From contig NZ_DF238897.1 in NCBI RefSeq assembly GCF_000400995.2, positions 124,001 to 188,000 on the forward strand: a stretch of 64,000 nt of DNA. Direction: 5' to 3'. The DNA is from Acidovorax sp. MR-S7 (GTDB lineage: Bacteria > Pseudomonadota > Gammaproteobacteria > Burkholderiales > Burkholderiaceae_C). Within the stretch, counting starts at the first letter, position 1, and every line of letters starts with the position of its first letter. The notes beneath the pieces are model-generated. The model was given only the letters and a program-made list of their open reading frames with translations, had not been told where the DNA came from and made no database searches. Position numbers and translations under genes: made by a program. This document shows positions 28,347-40,373 of this stretch, in pieces.

Positions 28347-29495
28347 ATGAACGCATTGAACAAACGCTCCCTGTTGAAGGCCGTGGCCCTGTCGGCCGTG
28401 ACGCTGGCCACGCTGGCCGCCTGCGGCAAGAAGGAGGAGGCGCCCGCGCCCGCTGCGGCACCGGCCGCCGCTCCTGCGGCGGACAAGCTCAAGATTGGCT
28501 TCATGTACGTCAGCCCCATCGGCGACGGCGGCTGGACCTTCCAGCACGACCTGGGCCGCAAGGCCATCCAGGAGAAGTTCGCAGGCAAGGTGGAAACCTC
28601 CTTCGTCGAGAGCGTGCCCGAGAGCGCTGACGCCGAGCGCGTGCTGCGCGACATGGCCGGCCAGGGCAACAAGCTGATCTTTGCGACCAGCTTTGGCTTC
28701 CAGGAATACGTGCAGAAGGTGGCGGCCGACCTGCCGGACGTGAAGTTCGAGCACGCCACGGGCTACAAGCAGGCCGCCAACGTGGCGACCTACGACACCA
28801 AGACCTTCGAGGGCGCCTACCTCGCCGGCATCGTCGCGGGCGGCATGACCAAGACCAAGACCGTGGGCGTGGTGGCCTCGGTGCCGATCCCCGAAGTGGT
28901 GCGCAACATCAACAGCTTCGTGCTCGGCGCGCAGAGCGTCGACCCGTCCATCAAGGCCAAGGTGGTCTGGGTGAACGAATGGTTCAGCCCGCCCAAGGAG
29001 GCCGAGGCCGCCACCTCGCTGATCAACCGCGGCGTGGACGTGATGTACCAGAACACCAACTCGCCCGCCGTGCTCAAGACGGCCGAGGAGCGCGGTGCCC
29101 GCGCCTTCGGCAAGGACGGCGACATGAGCGCCTTCGCGCCCAAGGCCCACCTGGGCTCGGCCGTGGTCGACTGGACGCCGTACTACTCCAAGGTGGTCGA
29201 GGACACGCTCGCGGGCAACTGGCAGGGCGGCAACTTCTGGTGGGGCGTGAAAGAAGGCGCGATCGACCTGCTGAAGATCGCCGACGACGTGCCCCAGGAA
29301 ATCAAGGACCGCGTCGAGAAGGCCCGCGCGGGCCTGAAGGACGGCAGCTTCGCCGTCTGGACCGGCCCCATCAAGGACAACACCGGCAAGGAGCTGCTGG
29401 CCGCGGGCCAGGTGGCCGATCTGCCGTTCCTCACCGGCATCAACTTCTACGTCGCCGGTGTCGAAGGCAAGGTGCCGGGCGCCGAGGGCAAGTAG
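28347..29495 (+). CDS. BMP-family nucleoside-binding lipoprotein 1
   Basis: A 382-residue PnrA/BmpA-type periplasmic receptor. The lipobox ends in LAAC (Cys26), followed by a Pro/Ala linker and the Bmp domain: YVSPIGDGGWTFQHDLGRKA, ESVPESADAERVLRDMAGQG, FKHAT-like FEHATGYK, EGAYLAGIVAGGMTKTKTVG, and TGINFYVAGVEGKVPG. Such proteins bind nucleosides such as guanosine, adenosine or inosine. It lies downstream of the ATPase and permeases in the same operon. A close paralogue follows at 29573. Confidence 0.93.
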   Translation: MNALNKRSLLKAVALSAVTLATLAACGKKEEAPAPAAAPAAAPAADKLKIGFMYVSPIGDGGWTFQHDLGRKAIQEKFAGKVETSFVESVPESADAERVLRDMAGQGNKLIFATSFGFQEYVQKVAADLPDVKFEHATGYKQAANVATYDTKTFEGAYLAGIVAGGMTKTKTVGVVASVPIPEVVRNINSFVLGAQSVDPSIKAKVVWVNEWFSPPKEAEAATSLINRGVDVMYQNTNSPAVLKTAEERGARAFGKDGDMSAFAPKAHLGSAVVDWTPYYSKVVEDTLAGNWQGGNFWWGVKEGAIDLLKIADDVPQEIKDRVEKARAGLKDGSFAVWTGPIKDNTGKELLAAGQVADLPFLTGINFYVAGVEGKVPGAEGK

Positions 29496-29572
29496 GCACG
29501 GATTTTGTGTAAGCATATGCAGTCCGGCGCCGCGCCTGGCTGCTCCTCCTCTTCATTTCCCGAAGGAAACCC

Positions 29573-30736
29573 ATGACTGATTTGCACAAACGCTCCCTGC
29601 TCCAGATGGCCGCGCTGTCGGCCGTCGCCGCCGCGGCCCTCGTGGGCTGCGGCAAGAAGGAAGAGCCGGCGCCCGCCGCTCCGGCCGAGCCGGCCCCGGC
29701 CGCTGCGCCCGCGGCCAAGCCCGAGCCGCTGAAGATCAGCTTCGCCTACGTCGGACCCGTGGGCGACGGCGGCTGGTCCTTCGCGCACGACCAGGCGCGC
29801 AAGAAGCTCGAAGCCGAGTTCGGCGACAAGATCCAGACCAGCTACGTCGAAAGCGTGCCCGAGGGCCCCGACGCCGAGCGCGTGCTGCGCGACATGGTCA
29901 CGCAGGGCAACAAGCTGGTCTTCGGCACCACCTTCGGCTACATGGACGTGATGCAGAAGCTGGGCGGCGAATTCAAGGACGTGAAGTTCGAGCACGCCAC
30001 CGGCTACAAGACCAGCGAGAACGTGCGCACCTACGACAGCCGCACCTACGAGGGCGCATACCTCGCGGGCATCATCGCCGGCGGCATGACCAAGACGGGC
30101 ACGCTGGGCGTGGTCGGCTCGGTGCCGATTCCCGAGGTGATCCGCAACATCAACAGCTTCACGCTGGGCGCGCAGAGCGTGAACCCCAAGATCAAGACCA
30201 AGGTCGTGTGGGTCAACGAATGGTTCAGCCCGCCCAAGGAGACCGAGGCCGCCACGTCGCTCATCAACGGCGGCGCCGACGTGCTGTTCCAGAACACCGA
30301 CTCGCCCGCCGTGCTCAAGACCGCCGAGGAAAAGGGCAAGCGCGCCTTCGGCTGGGATTCGGACATGACCGCCTACGGCCCCAAGGCCCACCTGGGCTCG
30401 GCCATCATCAACTGGGCGCCGTACTACATCAAGGCCACCAAGGACGTGCTCGACGGCACCTGGGCCACGGGCCAGAGCTGGTGGGGCGTGAAGGAAGGCG
30501 CGATCGACCTCGTCTCCATCGCCGAGGACGTGCCTGCCGAGATCAAGGCCAAGGTCGAAGAGGCGAAGGCCGGCCTGAAGGACGGCAGCTTCGTGATCTG
30601 GAAGGGCCCGATCGTGGACAACGCCGGCAAATCCGTGCTGGAGAAGGACGCGGCGGCCGACGACAAATTCCTCACCGGCATCAACTTCTACGTCCAGGGC
30701 GTGGAAGGCAAGGTGCCGGGCAGCGACAAGAAGTAA
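29573..30736 (+). CDS. BMP-family nucleoside-binding lipoprotein 2 (tandem paralogue)
   Basis: A 387-residue paralogue of the preceding gene with the same lipoprotein start (Cys26 in LVGC) and a Pro/Ala-rich linker. The domain runs through YVGPVGDGGWSFAHDQARKK, ESVPEGPDAERVLRDMVTQG, FEHATGYKTSENV and TGINFYVQGVEGKVPG. By eye about two thirds to three quarters of aligned positions agree with copy 1, with most differences in the lower lobe and linker. The pair likely gives the one transporter two receptors of different specificity. It ends the operon at a strong terminator. Confidence 0.93.
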   Translation: MTDLHKRSLLQMAALSAVAAAALVGCGKKEEPAPAAPAEPAPAAAPAAKPEPLKISFAYVGPVGDGGWSFAHDQARKKLEAEFGDKIQTSYVESVPEGPDAERVLRDMVTQGNKLVFGTTFGYMDVMQKLGGEFKDVKFEHATGYKTSENVRTYDSRTYEGAYLAGIIAGGMTKTGTLGVVGSVPIPEVIRNINSFTLGAQSVNPKIKTKVVWVNEWFSPPKETEAATSLINGGADVLFQNTDSPAVLKTAEEKGKRAFGWDSDMTAYGPKAHLGSAIINWAPYYIKATKDVLDGTWATGQSWWGVKEGAIDLVSIAEDVPAEIKAKVEEAKAGLKDGSFVIWKGPIVDNAGKSVLEKDAAADDKFLTGINFYVQGVEGKVPGSDKK

Positions 30737-30755
30737 GCCGCAGGGCTTTGCTGCC

Positions 30756-30785
30756 AAAGGCCGCCCGTCTTGGGCGGCCTTTTTT
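30756..30785 (+). terminator. Intrinsic terminator of the nucleoside ABC operon
   Basis: AAAGGCCGCCC, loop GTCTT and GGGCGGCCTTT followed by TTT make a strong stem with a T-run. The A-run before the stem means it may also act on the opposite strand, where the convergent FAD oxidoreductase gene ends at 30785. Confidence 0.92.
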
Positions 30786-32079
30786 CATGCGCCGATCCGG
30801 TCCAGCAGGCTGTACCAGGCCACGCCGGCAGCGATGTAGAAGCGCTGCAGCCCGTGCAGCGGAATGGGCTGCAGCGGCGTGACCGGGAAGGGGCATGCCG
30901 ATGCCGGCCCGCCCGCCACCAGGGCCGCCACGTGCCTGCCCAGACTCGTCGCCATGGCGATGCCGCGCCCGTTGTAGCCCAGCGCCATGGTGATGCCCGG
31001 CGCGGGCTGGTGCAGGTGGGGCATGAAGTCGCGCGTGACGGCGATGCGCCCGGCCCAGCGGTACTCGTATTCCACGGGGCCGAGCTGCGGGAACATCAGC
31101 GCCAGCGCGCGTTCGAGGTGCGCGAAGTCCTGCGGCCCCTGCGGATCGGCGAAGTGGCCGCGACCGCCCATCAGCAGCCGGCCCTGCGCATCCTTGCGGA
31201 AGTACAGCAGCAGCCGCTGCGAGGTCGAGCCTGTCTCGCCGCCGGGCAGGATGCCCGCACCCGCGGCGCCCAGCGGCCGCGTGGCCACGATGAAGCTGTT
31301 GGCCGCGAGCACAGTGCGCGCCAGCCCCGGCCACAGGCCGTCGGTATAGCCGTTGGTGCCCAGTACCACCTGCTGCGCCCGTACGCGGTGGCCTTGCGCC
31401 GTGATGGCGACCCAGTGCGTGCCCTGGCGCTCCAGCGACACCACGGGCGAGCCGCCGTGCACCTGTACGCCCAGGCCCTGGGCCGTGCGCACGAGGCCGC
31501 GCACGTAGGCCAGCGGCTGGATGCCGCCTGCGCGCCCGTCGAGCCAGCCGCCCGCGAAGGCCGGCGTGCCGATGCGCTCGGCGGCGGCGGCGCGGTCGAG
31601 CATCTCCACGCGCACGCCGCGCCGCTCCCACTGCCGGGCGCGTGCATGCATGCCGTCCACGGCCTGCTGCGTATAGCCCACCTGCAGCCAGCCCGCGCGC
31701 ACCGGGGCGCAGTCGATGGCGTGGCGCGCGATGAGCTCGAACACCAGGTCCGCCGAGCGGGACACGGCGTCGATCAGCGGCTCGGCATGCTCGGCGCCGT
31801 AGAGGCGCACGAGATCGTCGGGGTCGTGCTTGAGCGTCGGGTTGACCTGCCCGCCGTTGCGCCCCGAGGCGCCCCAGCCGGGTGCGTGCGCGTCGAGCAC
31901 GCACACGCGCGCGCCGCTCTCGGCCAGGTGCAGCGCGGCCGACAGGCCGGTGTAGCCCGCGCCGATGACGAGCACGTCGGTGGAGAGCGGGGCATCCAGC
32001 GCGGGCGTGTCGGGCGCGGGCGGTGCCGTGGCCGCCCACAGCGAAGGGGCCGCGGGGTGCGAGGCTATCGGGCGGGCGC

Positions 32080-32083
<4 letters not shown>
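30785..32083 (-). CDS. FAD-dependent amine/amino acid oxidoreductase (DadA/PuuB-like)
   Basis: A 432-residue DAO-family flavoenzyme. The N-terminal dinucleotide-binding motif is [20 protein letters not shown], followed by [20 protein letters not shown], which is typical of gamma-glutamylputrescine oxidase and related enzymes, and a C-terminal FAD motif in [16 protein letters not shown]. It overlaps the ABC ATPase gene by four bases (ATGA) and is the last gene of a transport operon, so it probably oxidises the imported amine or amino acid. Exact substrate is not determined. Regulation by the divergent IclR protein is likely. Confidence 0.87.
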
Positions 32084-32822
<739 letters not shown>

Positions 32823-32826
<4 letters not shown>

Positions 32827-33488
32827 GGCGTCTTCCTCCCCGCGCCGAAGCGGTGCTCCAGCCGCCGCAGGCCCCAGACCAGCGGCAGGCTCATCGCGAG
32901 GTAGAGCAGGGCGACCAGGGTGTACACGGTCATGTTCTGGAAGGTGGACGAGGCGATGAGCTGGCCCGCGCGCGTCATCTCGGCCACGGTGATGGTGGAG
33001 ACCAGCGACGAGTCCTTGAGCATCATCACCAGCGTGTTGCCGTAGGGTGGCAGTGCGATGCGGAAGGCCTGCGGCAGGATCACGCGGCGCATCAGCAGCG
33101 CGGGCCGCATGCCCATGGCCAGCGCCGCCTCGCGCTGGCCCGGGTCCACGGCCTCGATGCCGGCGCGGAAGTTCTCGGCCTGGTAGGCCGAATAGGCGAT
33201 GCCCAGCCCGATCACCCCGGCCTGGAAGGCCGTGAGCTGGATGCCGATTTCCGGCAGCACGAAGTAGATGTAGAAGAGCTGCACGATGATGGGCAGCCCC
33301 CGGATCACGTTGATCACGGTGGATGCGCACACCGAGACCGCGCGCACCGGCGAGAGCTTGCCCAGTGCCAGCACCAGCCCGATCACGCTGGACAGCAGGA
33401 ACGACAGCACGGTGACCTGCACCGTGACCACCGCCCCCTGCAGCAGGATGGGCAGGAACTCGCGCGCGTGTTGGATGAAGCCTTGCAT
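32823..33488 (-). CDS. Polar amino acid ABC importer, permease
   Basis: A 221-residue HisM/GlnP-type permease. Five or six helices are visible. The EAA loop is [20 protein letters not shown], preceded by [20 protein letters not shown], both strong family markers. It is downstream of the binding protein by a few bases and overlaps the ATPase start by four. Confidence 0.94.
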
Positions 33489-33494
33489 GGCGCC

Positions 33495-34268
33495 TCAGAT
33501 TCCCCATTTCTTCACGATGGCTGCCAGCGTGCCGTCGGCCTTGATCGCGGCGATGGCCTTGTTCAGGCGCTCGCGCGTGGCCGTGTCGCCCTTGCGCACC
33601 ACGAGGCACACGTCGCCCACGTTCGAGGGCTTGTAGCCTTCGGCCAGCTTCACGCCCTGGAAGGTGTTCTGGCGGATCTGGTAGGCGATGATGGGCTGGT
33701 CGCCCAGGCCGGCCTTGATGCGGCCGAGCGCGAGGTCGCGCGTCATGTCGGCCACCGAGTCGTAGCTGCGCACCTCCTTGAAGATGCCCTTCTTCTGCAG
33801 CATGTCGATGAACACCGTGCCCACCTGGGCACCGACGATCTCGCCCTTGAGGTCGTCGAGCGAGGCGTAGGCCTTGGCGTCGTCGGCCTTCACGATCAGG
33901 CCCTCGCCATACGAATAGACGGGGTCGCTGAAGTCCACCACCTGCTCGCGCGCCGGGGTCTTGAGCATGGCGGCCGAGACGATGTCGATCTTGTTCGAGG
34001 TGAGCGAGGGGATCAGCGCAGAGAACACGGTCTGCTGGATCTGGACCTGGAAGCCGCCTGCCTTGGCCACCGCCTGCGCGGTGTCCACCATCATTCCCTG
34101 GATGCTGTTGGTCTTCACGTCGAGGAAGGTGAACGGGATGCCCGTCGCCGTGGCCCCCACGTTGTAGGAGGCGGGTGCGGCGCCCTGCGCCGCGGCCAGC
34201 GTGACGGCGCCGGCGGCGCACAGGCCCATGGCGATGCGGTGGAGGTGGCGGCGGGTGAAGCGGTGCAT
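33495..34268 (-). CDS. Polar amino acid ABC importer, periplasmic binding protein
   Basis: A 257-residue SBP_bac_3 family protein with a signal peptide (basic start [12 protein letters not shown], hydrophobic core, cleavage near AAAQG). The mature part has [40 protein letters not shown] and [18 protein letters not shown], all standard for the family. The start at 34268 has AGGAGCC upstream. It leads the operon binding protein-permease-ATPase-FAD oxidase and is divergent from the IclR gene. The ligand is a polar amino acid or polyamine-like compound, not determined. Confidence 0.93.
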   Translation of the reverse strand: MHRFTRRHLHRIAMGLCAAGAVTLAAAQGAAPASYNVGATATGIPFTFLDVKTNSIQGMMVDTAQAVAKAGGFQVQIQQTVFSALIPSLTSNKIDIVSAAMLKTPAREQVVDFSDPVYSYGEGLIVKADDAKAYASLDDLKGEIVGAQVGTVFIDMLQKKGIFKEVRSYDSVADMTRDLALGRIKAGLGDQPIIAYQIRQNTFQGVKLAEGYKPSNVGDVCLVVRKGDTATRERLNKAIAAIKADGTLAAIVKKWGI

Positions 34269-34418
34269 GGATGGCTCCTTGTGGCAAGTGAAGGGATGGG
34301 CCGCGCGGCGCGCCCGGGCTATGGCGCCTGGGTGCATTCGCGCTTCCCTGGCTTTGCAAGAACGGTGCCAATGATCGATTTCAATGAATCTTTAATGAAT
34401 AGGTGCAAACCACTAAAA

Positions 34419-34441
34419 GATTCAATCGAATCGACATTCGA
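34419..34441. promoter_or_regulatory. Overlapping dyads, candidate IclR operator
   Basis: GATTCAATCGAATC (34419-34432) has arms GATTC and GAATC, and TCGAATCGACATTCGA (34426-34441) has perfect arms TCGAAT and ATTCGA. They overlap each other in the AT-rich gap between the IclR gene and the ABC operon, about 35 to 55 bases before the IclR start. Confidence 0.45.
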
Positions 34442-34474
34442 TATTTCAAGAGGGGAAAGCTATACTTCATTCCC

Positions 34475-35272
34475 ATGGACATGCCCGCCCCGCCCGATGA
34501 GGACACCAACCCCTTGTTCAACCAGTCGCTGGAAAAAGGGCTGGCCGTGCTCTGCGCCTTCAGCGCGCAGCGGCGCAGCATGACGCTGGCCGACGTGGCG
34601 ACGGCCGCGGGCATCAGCAAGAGTTCGGCGCAGCGCATGGTGTTCACGCTCGAGCAGCTCGGCTTCGTGCGCAAGCATCCGCAGACGCGGCGCTACCAGC
34701 TCACGCCGCGCGTCATGCGCATCGGCTTCAACTACCTCGCAGCCAACCCGCTGATCGACCTGGCCAACCCTTACCTGTCGGAACTCACCAACGTGACGAC
34801 CGAGACCACCTGTCTCACCGAGCCCGACGGGCTGGACATGGTCTACGTGGCGCGCTTCATCAGCGCCCAGTTCGTGCCCGTGCACATGCCCATCGGCAGC
34901 CGCATCCCGATGTACTGCACAGGCTCGGGCCGCGCCTGGCTCAGCGCGCTGCCGGACGCCGAGGCGCTGGCGCTGCTGCGCGCCAGCGAGCGCGTGGTCC
35001 ACACCCGCCATACCCTCACCGACGAGGCCGCCATCCTGGCCGAGCTGGGCCAGGCGCGCCAGCGCGGCTACGCCATCAACCGCGAAGAGCTTTTCCTGGG
35101 CGACATGACGCTCGGCGCCCCGGTGATCGGCAGCCATGGCCGGCCTGTGGCGGCCGTGCACATCGTGGCGCCCACGAGCCGCTGGACGCCCGAGGAGGCC
35201 GAAAGCCGCCTGGGCCCCGCGCTGCTGGCCTGCGCCCGCTCGCTGAGCAATTCGGTGCGCGCGCTGGCCTAG
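34475..35272 (+). CDS. IclR-family transcription regulator
   Basis: A 265-residue IclR-type regulator. The winged helix is at about 18-75 (LEKGLAVLCAFSAQRRSMTL, ADVATAAGISKSSAQRMVFT), and the effector domain contains ETTCLTEPDGLDMVYVARFI and CTGSGRAWLSALPDAEALAL. The start at 34475 is preceded weakly by AGGGGA at a long distance; an ATG at 34481 and a GTG at 34403 are alternatives. It is divergent from the polar amino acid ABC operon, which it probably controls. The cupin and Rieske genes follow in the same direction, so they might also be in its regulon. Confidence 0.88.
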   Translation: MDMPAPPDEDTNPLFNQSLEKGLAVLCAFSAQRRSMTLADVATAAGISKSSAQRMVFTLEQLGFVRKHPQTRRYQLTPRVMRIGFNYLAANPLIDLANPYLSELTNVTTETTCLTEPDGLDMVYVARFISAQFVPVHMPIGSRIPMYCTGSGRAWLSALPDAEALALLRASERVVHTRHTLTDEAAILAELGQARQRGYAINREELFLGDMTLGAPVIGSHGRPVAAVHIVAPTSRWTPEEAESRLGPALLACARSLSNSVRALA

Positions 35273-35340
35273 CGCAGCACCTGCACCTGCATGGTGCGTG
35301 CCATGCACCGTTCCCGTTTCCCTTTCCAAGGAGTCGCACC

Positions 35341-35694
35341 ATGGGTATCCAGATCATCCGGCAGAGCGCCACCGCGCCTGACTTGCAGGACCACGGCACC
35401 GTCGCCGTACCGCTGAGCGCGCCCGCCTGCGCCCTGCGCGGGCTGGACGTGGCCATCCCGCAGCGCCCCGGCACCGAGACCGGGCTGTGGGAGTGTTCGC
35501 CGGGCCGCTTCCAGCGCCAGGTGGCCTCGGGCGAGGTCATGCACATCCTCGCGGGCGCGGGCTGCTTCCTGCCCGACGCCGCGGGTGCTGAGCCGGTGGA
35601 GTTCCGTGCGGGCGATACGCTGTTCTTCCCGCCCGACACGCGTGGGGTATGGGAGATCCGCGAGACGGTACGCAAGCTCTACGTGATGGTCTGA
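35341..35694 (+). CDS. Cupin-fold protein (DUF861/Cupin_3-like)
   Basis: A 117-residue single-domain cupin. The pattern ETGLWECSPGRFQRQVASGE, VMHILAGAGCFLP and FRAGDTLFFPPDTRGVWEI fits the Cupin_3 family, whose members include ureidoglycine- and ethanolamine-linked enzymes and many of unknown function. A good AAGGAG site precedes the ATG. It lies between the IclR gene and the Rieske gene, all on the plus strand. Function unknown; I do not assign a reaction. Confidence 0.8.
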   Translation: MGIQIIRQSATAPDLQDHGTVAVPLSAPACALRGLDVAIPQRPGTETGLWECSPGRFQRQVASGEVMHILAGAGCFLPDAAGAEPVEFRAGDTLFFPPDTRGVWEIRETVRKLYVMV

Positions 35695-37821
<2,127 letters not shown>

Positions 37822-37907
37822 CCGCCGCAGCGCGATAGCGTCTATCCTGTGCACGCCCGCCGCTGCGCCGCAGCGGACCCGGGGGCGATAACGACAGGAG
37901 ACAACGC

Positions 37908-40328
37908 ATGAGAGAGAGCATCCACCGCGGCGCATGGCCGCGTTCCGTGCTGACCCTGGCCGCCGTGGCGGCACTCGCGGCCTGCGGAGGCAGCGGCGGG
38001 GGCGATGGCAGCACCTACAGCGCCGAGATCCGCCGCACCACCATGGGTGTGCCGCACATCAAGGCCGGCAACTGGGGCAGCGCCGGCTACGGCTTCGGCT
38101 ACGTGCAGGCGCAGGACAACCTGTGCACCATGGCCGACTCGTTCCTCACCTACCGCGGCGAGCGCTCGCGCCACCTCGGCGGCAGCGCGCAACTGGTCTA
38201 CAACAGCACGCTGGGGCGGCCGCGCAACATCGACTCCGACTTCTTCCACCGCCACGTCATCTCCGACGAGGCGGTGGATCGCACGATGGCGGCGCAGCCG
38301 GCCAAGCTGCTGCAGATGGTGGAGGGCTTCGCCGCGGGCTACAACCGCTACGTGCGCGAGGCCAAGGCCGGCGGCTCGGCCCATGCGGCCTGCCGCAGCG
38401 AGGCCTGGGTGCAGCCCATTACCGCACGCGACGTGTGGCGCCGCATCTATGCCGCCAACCTGGCGGGCGGCTACAGCAACTTTGCGGAGGCCATCGCCAA
38501 TGCGCAGCCGCCGCAGGCCAAGGCCGGCGCGCAGGAGCCCGCCGCCTTCGAGCCGGGCCGCACGCGTGCGCCGAGCCTGCAGGTGGGCGGCGAGCTGGGC
38601 GTGGGCAGCAACATGTACGGCTTCGGCACGGCGGCCACGGGCGAAGGCAGCGGCGTGCTGTTCGGCAACCCGCACTGGTACTGGAAGGGACCGGACCGCT
38701 TCTACCAGGCGCAGCTCACCATCGACGGGGAGGCGAACGTGAGCGGTGTGTCCTTCCTCGGCCTGCCGGTGATCCAGATCGGCTTCAACGACAGCGTGGC
38801 CTGGAGCCACACGGTGTCCACGGCGCGGCGCTTTGGCTTCTTCCAGCTGTCGCTCGTGCAGGGCGAGCCCACGAGCTACCTGCGCGACGGCGTGCCGGTG
38901 AAGATGAAGCCCGCCACCATCACCGTGCCCAGCCGCAATGCCGACGGCTCGGTGAGCGACGTGACGCGCACGCTCTACCACTCCGAATTCGGCCCGCTCG
39001 TGAACCTGGCGGGCCTGAACCCCGCGCTTGCCTGGAGCCAGGGCACGGCCTTCGCGATCCGCGACATCAACGGCGAGAACTTCCGCACGCTGCGCACCTG
39101 GATGCGCTGGAACCAGGCCAAGTCGCTGGACGAGTTCATCGCCATCCAGAAGGAAGAGGCGTCGATCCCCTGGGTCAACACCGTGGCCGTGGGCCGGGGC
39201 AGCGCCAAGGCCTGGTACGCCGACATCGGCGCCGTGCCCAACGTGTCGCCCGCGCAGACGGCGGCCTGCACCACGCCGTTCGGCATGGCCGTGGGCCAGG
39301 CGCTGCCCAACGTGCCGTTCTTCGACGGCTCGCGCAGCGAGTGCGACTGGCTCACCGACGCCGACTCGGTGCAGAAGGGCGCCGTGGGCGTGTCGCGCAT
39401 GCCCAGCCTGCAGCGCGACGACTACGTGGGCAACATGAACGACAGCTACTGGCTGGCCAACGTGCATGCGCCGCTCACGGGCTATCCGGCCATCTTCGGC
39501 CCGGCCGGCACCAGCGCGCAGACCCTGCGCACGCGCATGGGCCACACCATGGCGCTGGAGCGGCTCGCAGGCACCGACGGCTATGCGGGCAACAAGGCCA
39601 CCAGCGCCGTCGTGCGCGAGATGGTGCTGGGCAGCCGCGTGTTCTCGGCCGAGCGCTTCAAGGACGAGGTGCTGGACCTGATCTGCACGCCCGCGCAATG
39701 GACGGTGAACGGCGCGGCGGTGGACGCCGCCCAGGCCTGCGCCGTGCTGGCCGCGTGGGACAACCGAGGGCGCAAGGACTCCAGGGGCTCGCACCTGTGG
39801 GACGAGTTCTGGAGCCGCGTGCCCACCGCCAGCCTGTTCACGGTGCCGTTCAGCGCGGCCGACCCGCTGAACACGCCGCGCGGCATCAACGCCGCGGCGG
39901 CCGACGCGCTGCGCCAGGCCATGGCCACGGCCATCGCCCGGGTGGGGCAGAGCGGCTACGCGCTGGATGCGCCGCGCGGCGAAGTGCTCTACGCCACGCG
40001 GGGCGGCACCCGGCTGCCCCTGTATGGCGGCTGCGGCGCGATGGGCTACTTCACCATCACCTGCTCGGAGAACGACATCACCCAAGGCGGCTACAGCATG
40101 GACGGACAGCCCAACGCCAGCAACAGCTACATGCAGGTGGTGAGCTTCCCGGCCAGCGGCGTGCAGGCGCACACCTTCCTGACCTTCTCGCTGTCGGACG
40201 ACCCGGCCTCGCCGCACCATGGCGACTACACCAAGGCCTACAGCGCCGGGCAGTGGCTGCGCGTGCCGTTCACCGAGGCGGAGATCACCGGCAACGCCGA
40301 CTACCGCACGGCCACCGTGAAGGAGTGA
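37908..40328 (+). CDS. Penicillin acylase/AHL acylase family lipoprotein
   Basis: An 806-residue Ntn-hydrolase precursor. A lipoprotein signal (Cys26 in LAALAAC) is unusual but not unknown in the family. The alpha part contains RRTTMGVPHIKAGNWGSAGY and GFGYVQAQDNLCTM. The beta subunit would begin at Ser234 in GVGSNMYGFG, the autocatalytic cleavage site and nucleophile, followed by GNPHWYWKGPDRFYQAQLTI and FLGLPVIQIGFNDSVAWSHT. The family cleaves amide bonds of beta-lactams, acyl-homoserine lactones or other acylated amines. Lipoprotein anchoring suggests periplasmic action. The gene is transcribed alone and ends at a hairpin facing kynA. Confidence 0.9.
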   Translation: MRESIHRGAWPRSVLTLAAVAALAACGGSGGGDGSTYSAEIRRTTMGVPHIKAGNWGSAGYGFGYVQAQDNLCTMADSFLTYRGERSRHLGGSAQLVYNSTLGRPRNIDSDFFHRHVISDEAVDRTMAAQPAKLLQMVEGFAAGYNRYVREAKAGGSAHAACRSEAWVQPITARDVWRRIYAANLAGGYSNFAEAIANAQPPQAKAGAQEPAAFEPGRTRAPSLQVGGELGVGSNMYGFGTAATGEGSGVLFGNPHWYWKGPDRFYQAQLTIDGEANVSGVSFLGLPVIQIGFNDSVAWSHTVSTARRFGFFQLSLVQGEPTSYLRDGVPVKMKPATITVPSRNADGSVSDVTRTLYHSEFGPLVNLAGLNPALAWSQGTAFAIRDINGENFRTLRTWMRWNQAKSLDEFIAIQKEEASIPWVNTVAVGRGSAKAWYADIGAVPNVSPAQTAACTTPFGMAVGQALPNVPFFDGSRSECDWLTDADSVQKGAVGVSRMPSLQRDDYVGNMNDSYWLANVHAPLTGYPAIFGPAGTSAQTLRTRMGHTMALERLAGTDGYAGNKATSAVVREMVLGSRVFSAERFKDEVLDLICTPAQWTVNGAAVDAAQACAVLAAWDNRGRKDSRGSHLWDEFWSRVPTASLFTVPFSAADPLNTPRGINAAAADALRQAMATAIARVGQSGYALDAPRGEVLYATRGGTRLPLYGGCGAMGYFTITCSENDITQGGYSMDGQPNASNSYMQVVSFPASGVQAHTFLTFSLSDDPASPHHGDYTKAYSAGQWLRVPFTEAEITGNADYRTATVKE

Positions 40329-40338
40329 TCCTGCAAGC

Positions 40339-40371
40339 CCCGGCGGGGCGGGGCCTTTCCGCCCCGCCGGG
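40339..40371. terminator. Strong hairpin between acylase and kynA 3' ends
   Basis: CCCGGCGGGGCGG, loop GGCCTTT and CCGCCCCGCCGGG form a perfect 13-base stem between convergent stop codons. No T-run follows, so it may act as a Rho-dependent or bidirectional transcript-end signal. Confidence 0.6.
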
Positions 40372-40373
40372 CG

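Noticed and set aside
26043-29516. Open frame of 1157 codons on the minus strand across the nucleoside ABC operon
   Set aside because: It is antisense to well-supported ABC genes, His/Arg/Gln-rich and without any family motif; such frames are usual in GC-rich DNA.
37842-40220. Minus-strand open frame of 792 codons
   Set aside because: Antisense to the Ntn acylase, which has a signal, lipobox and nucleophile in order.
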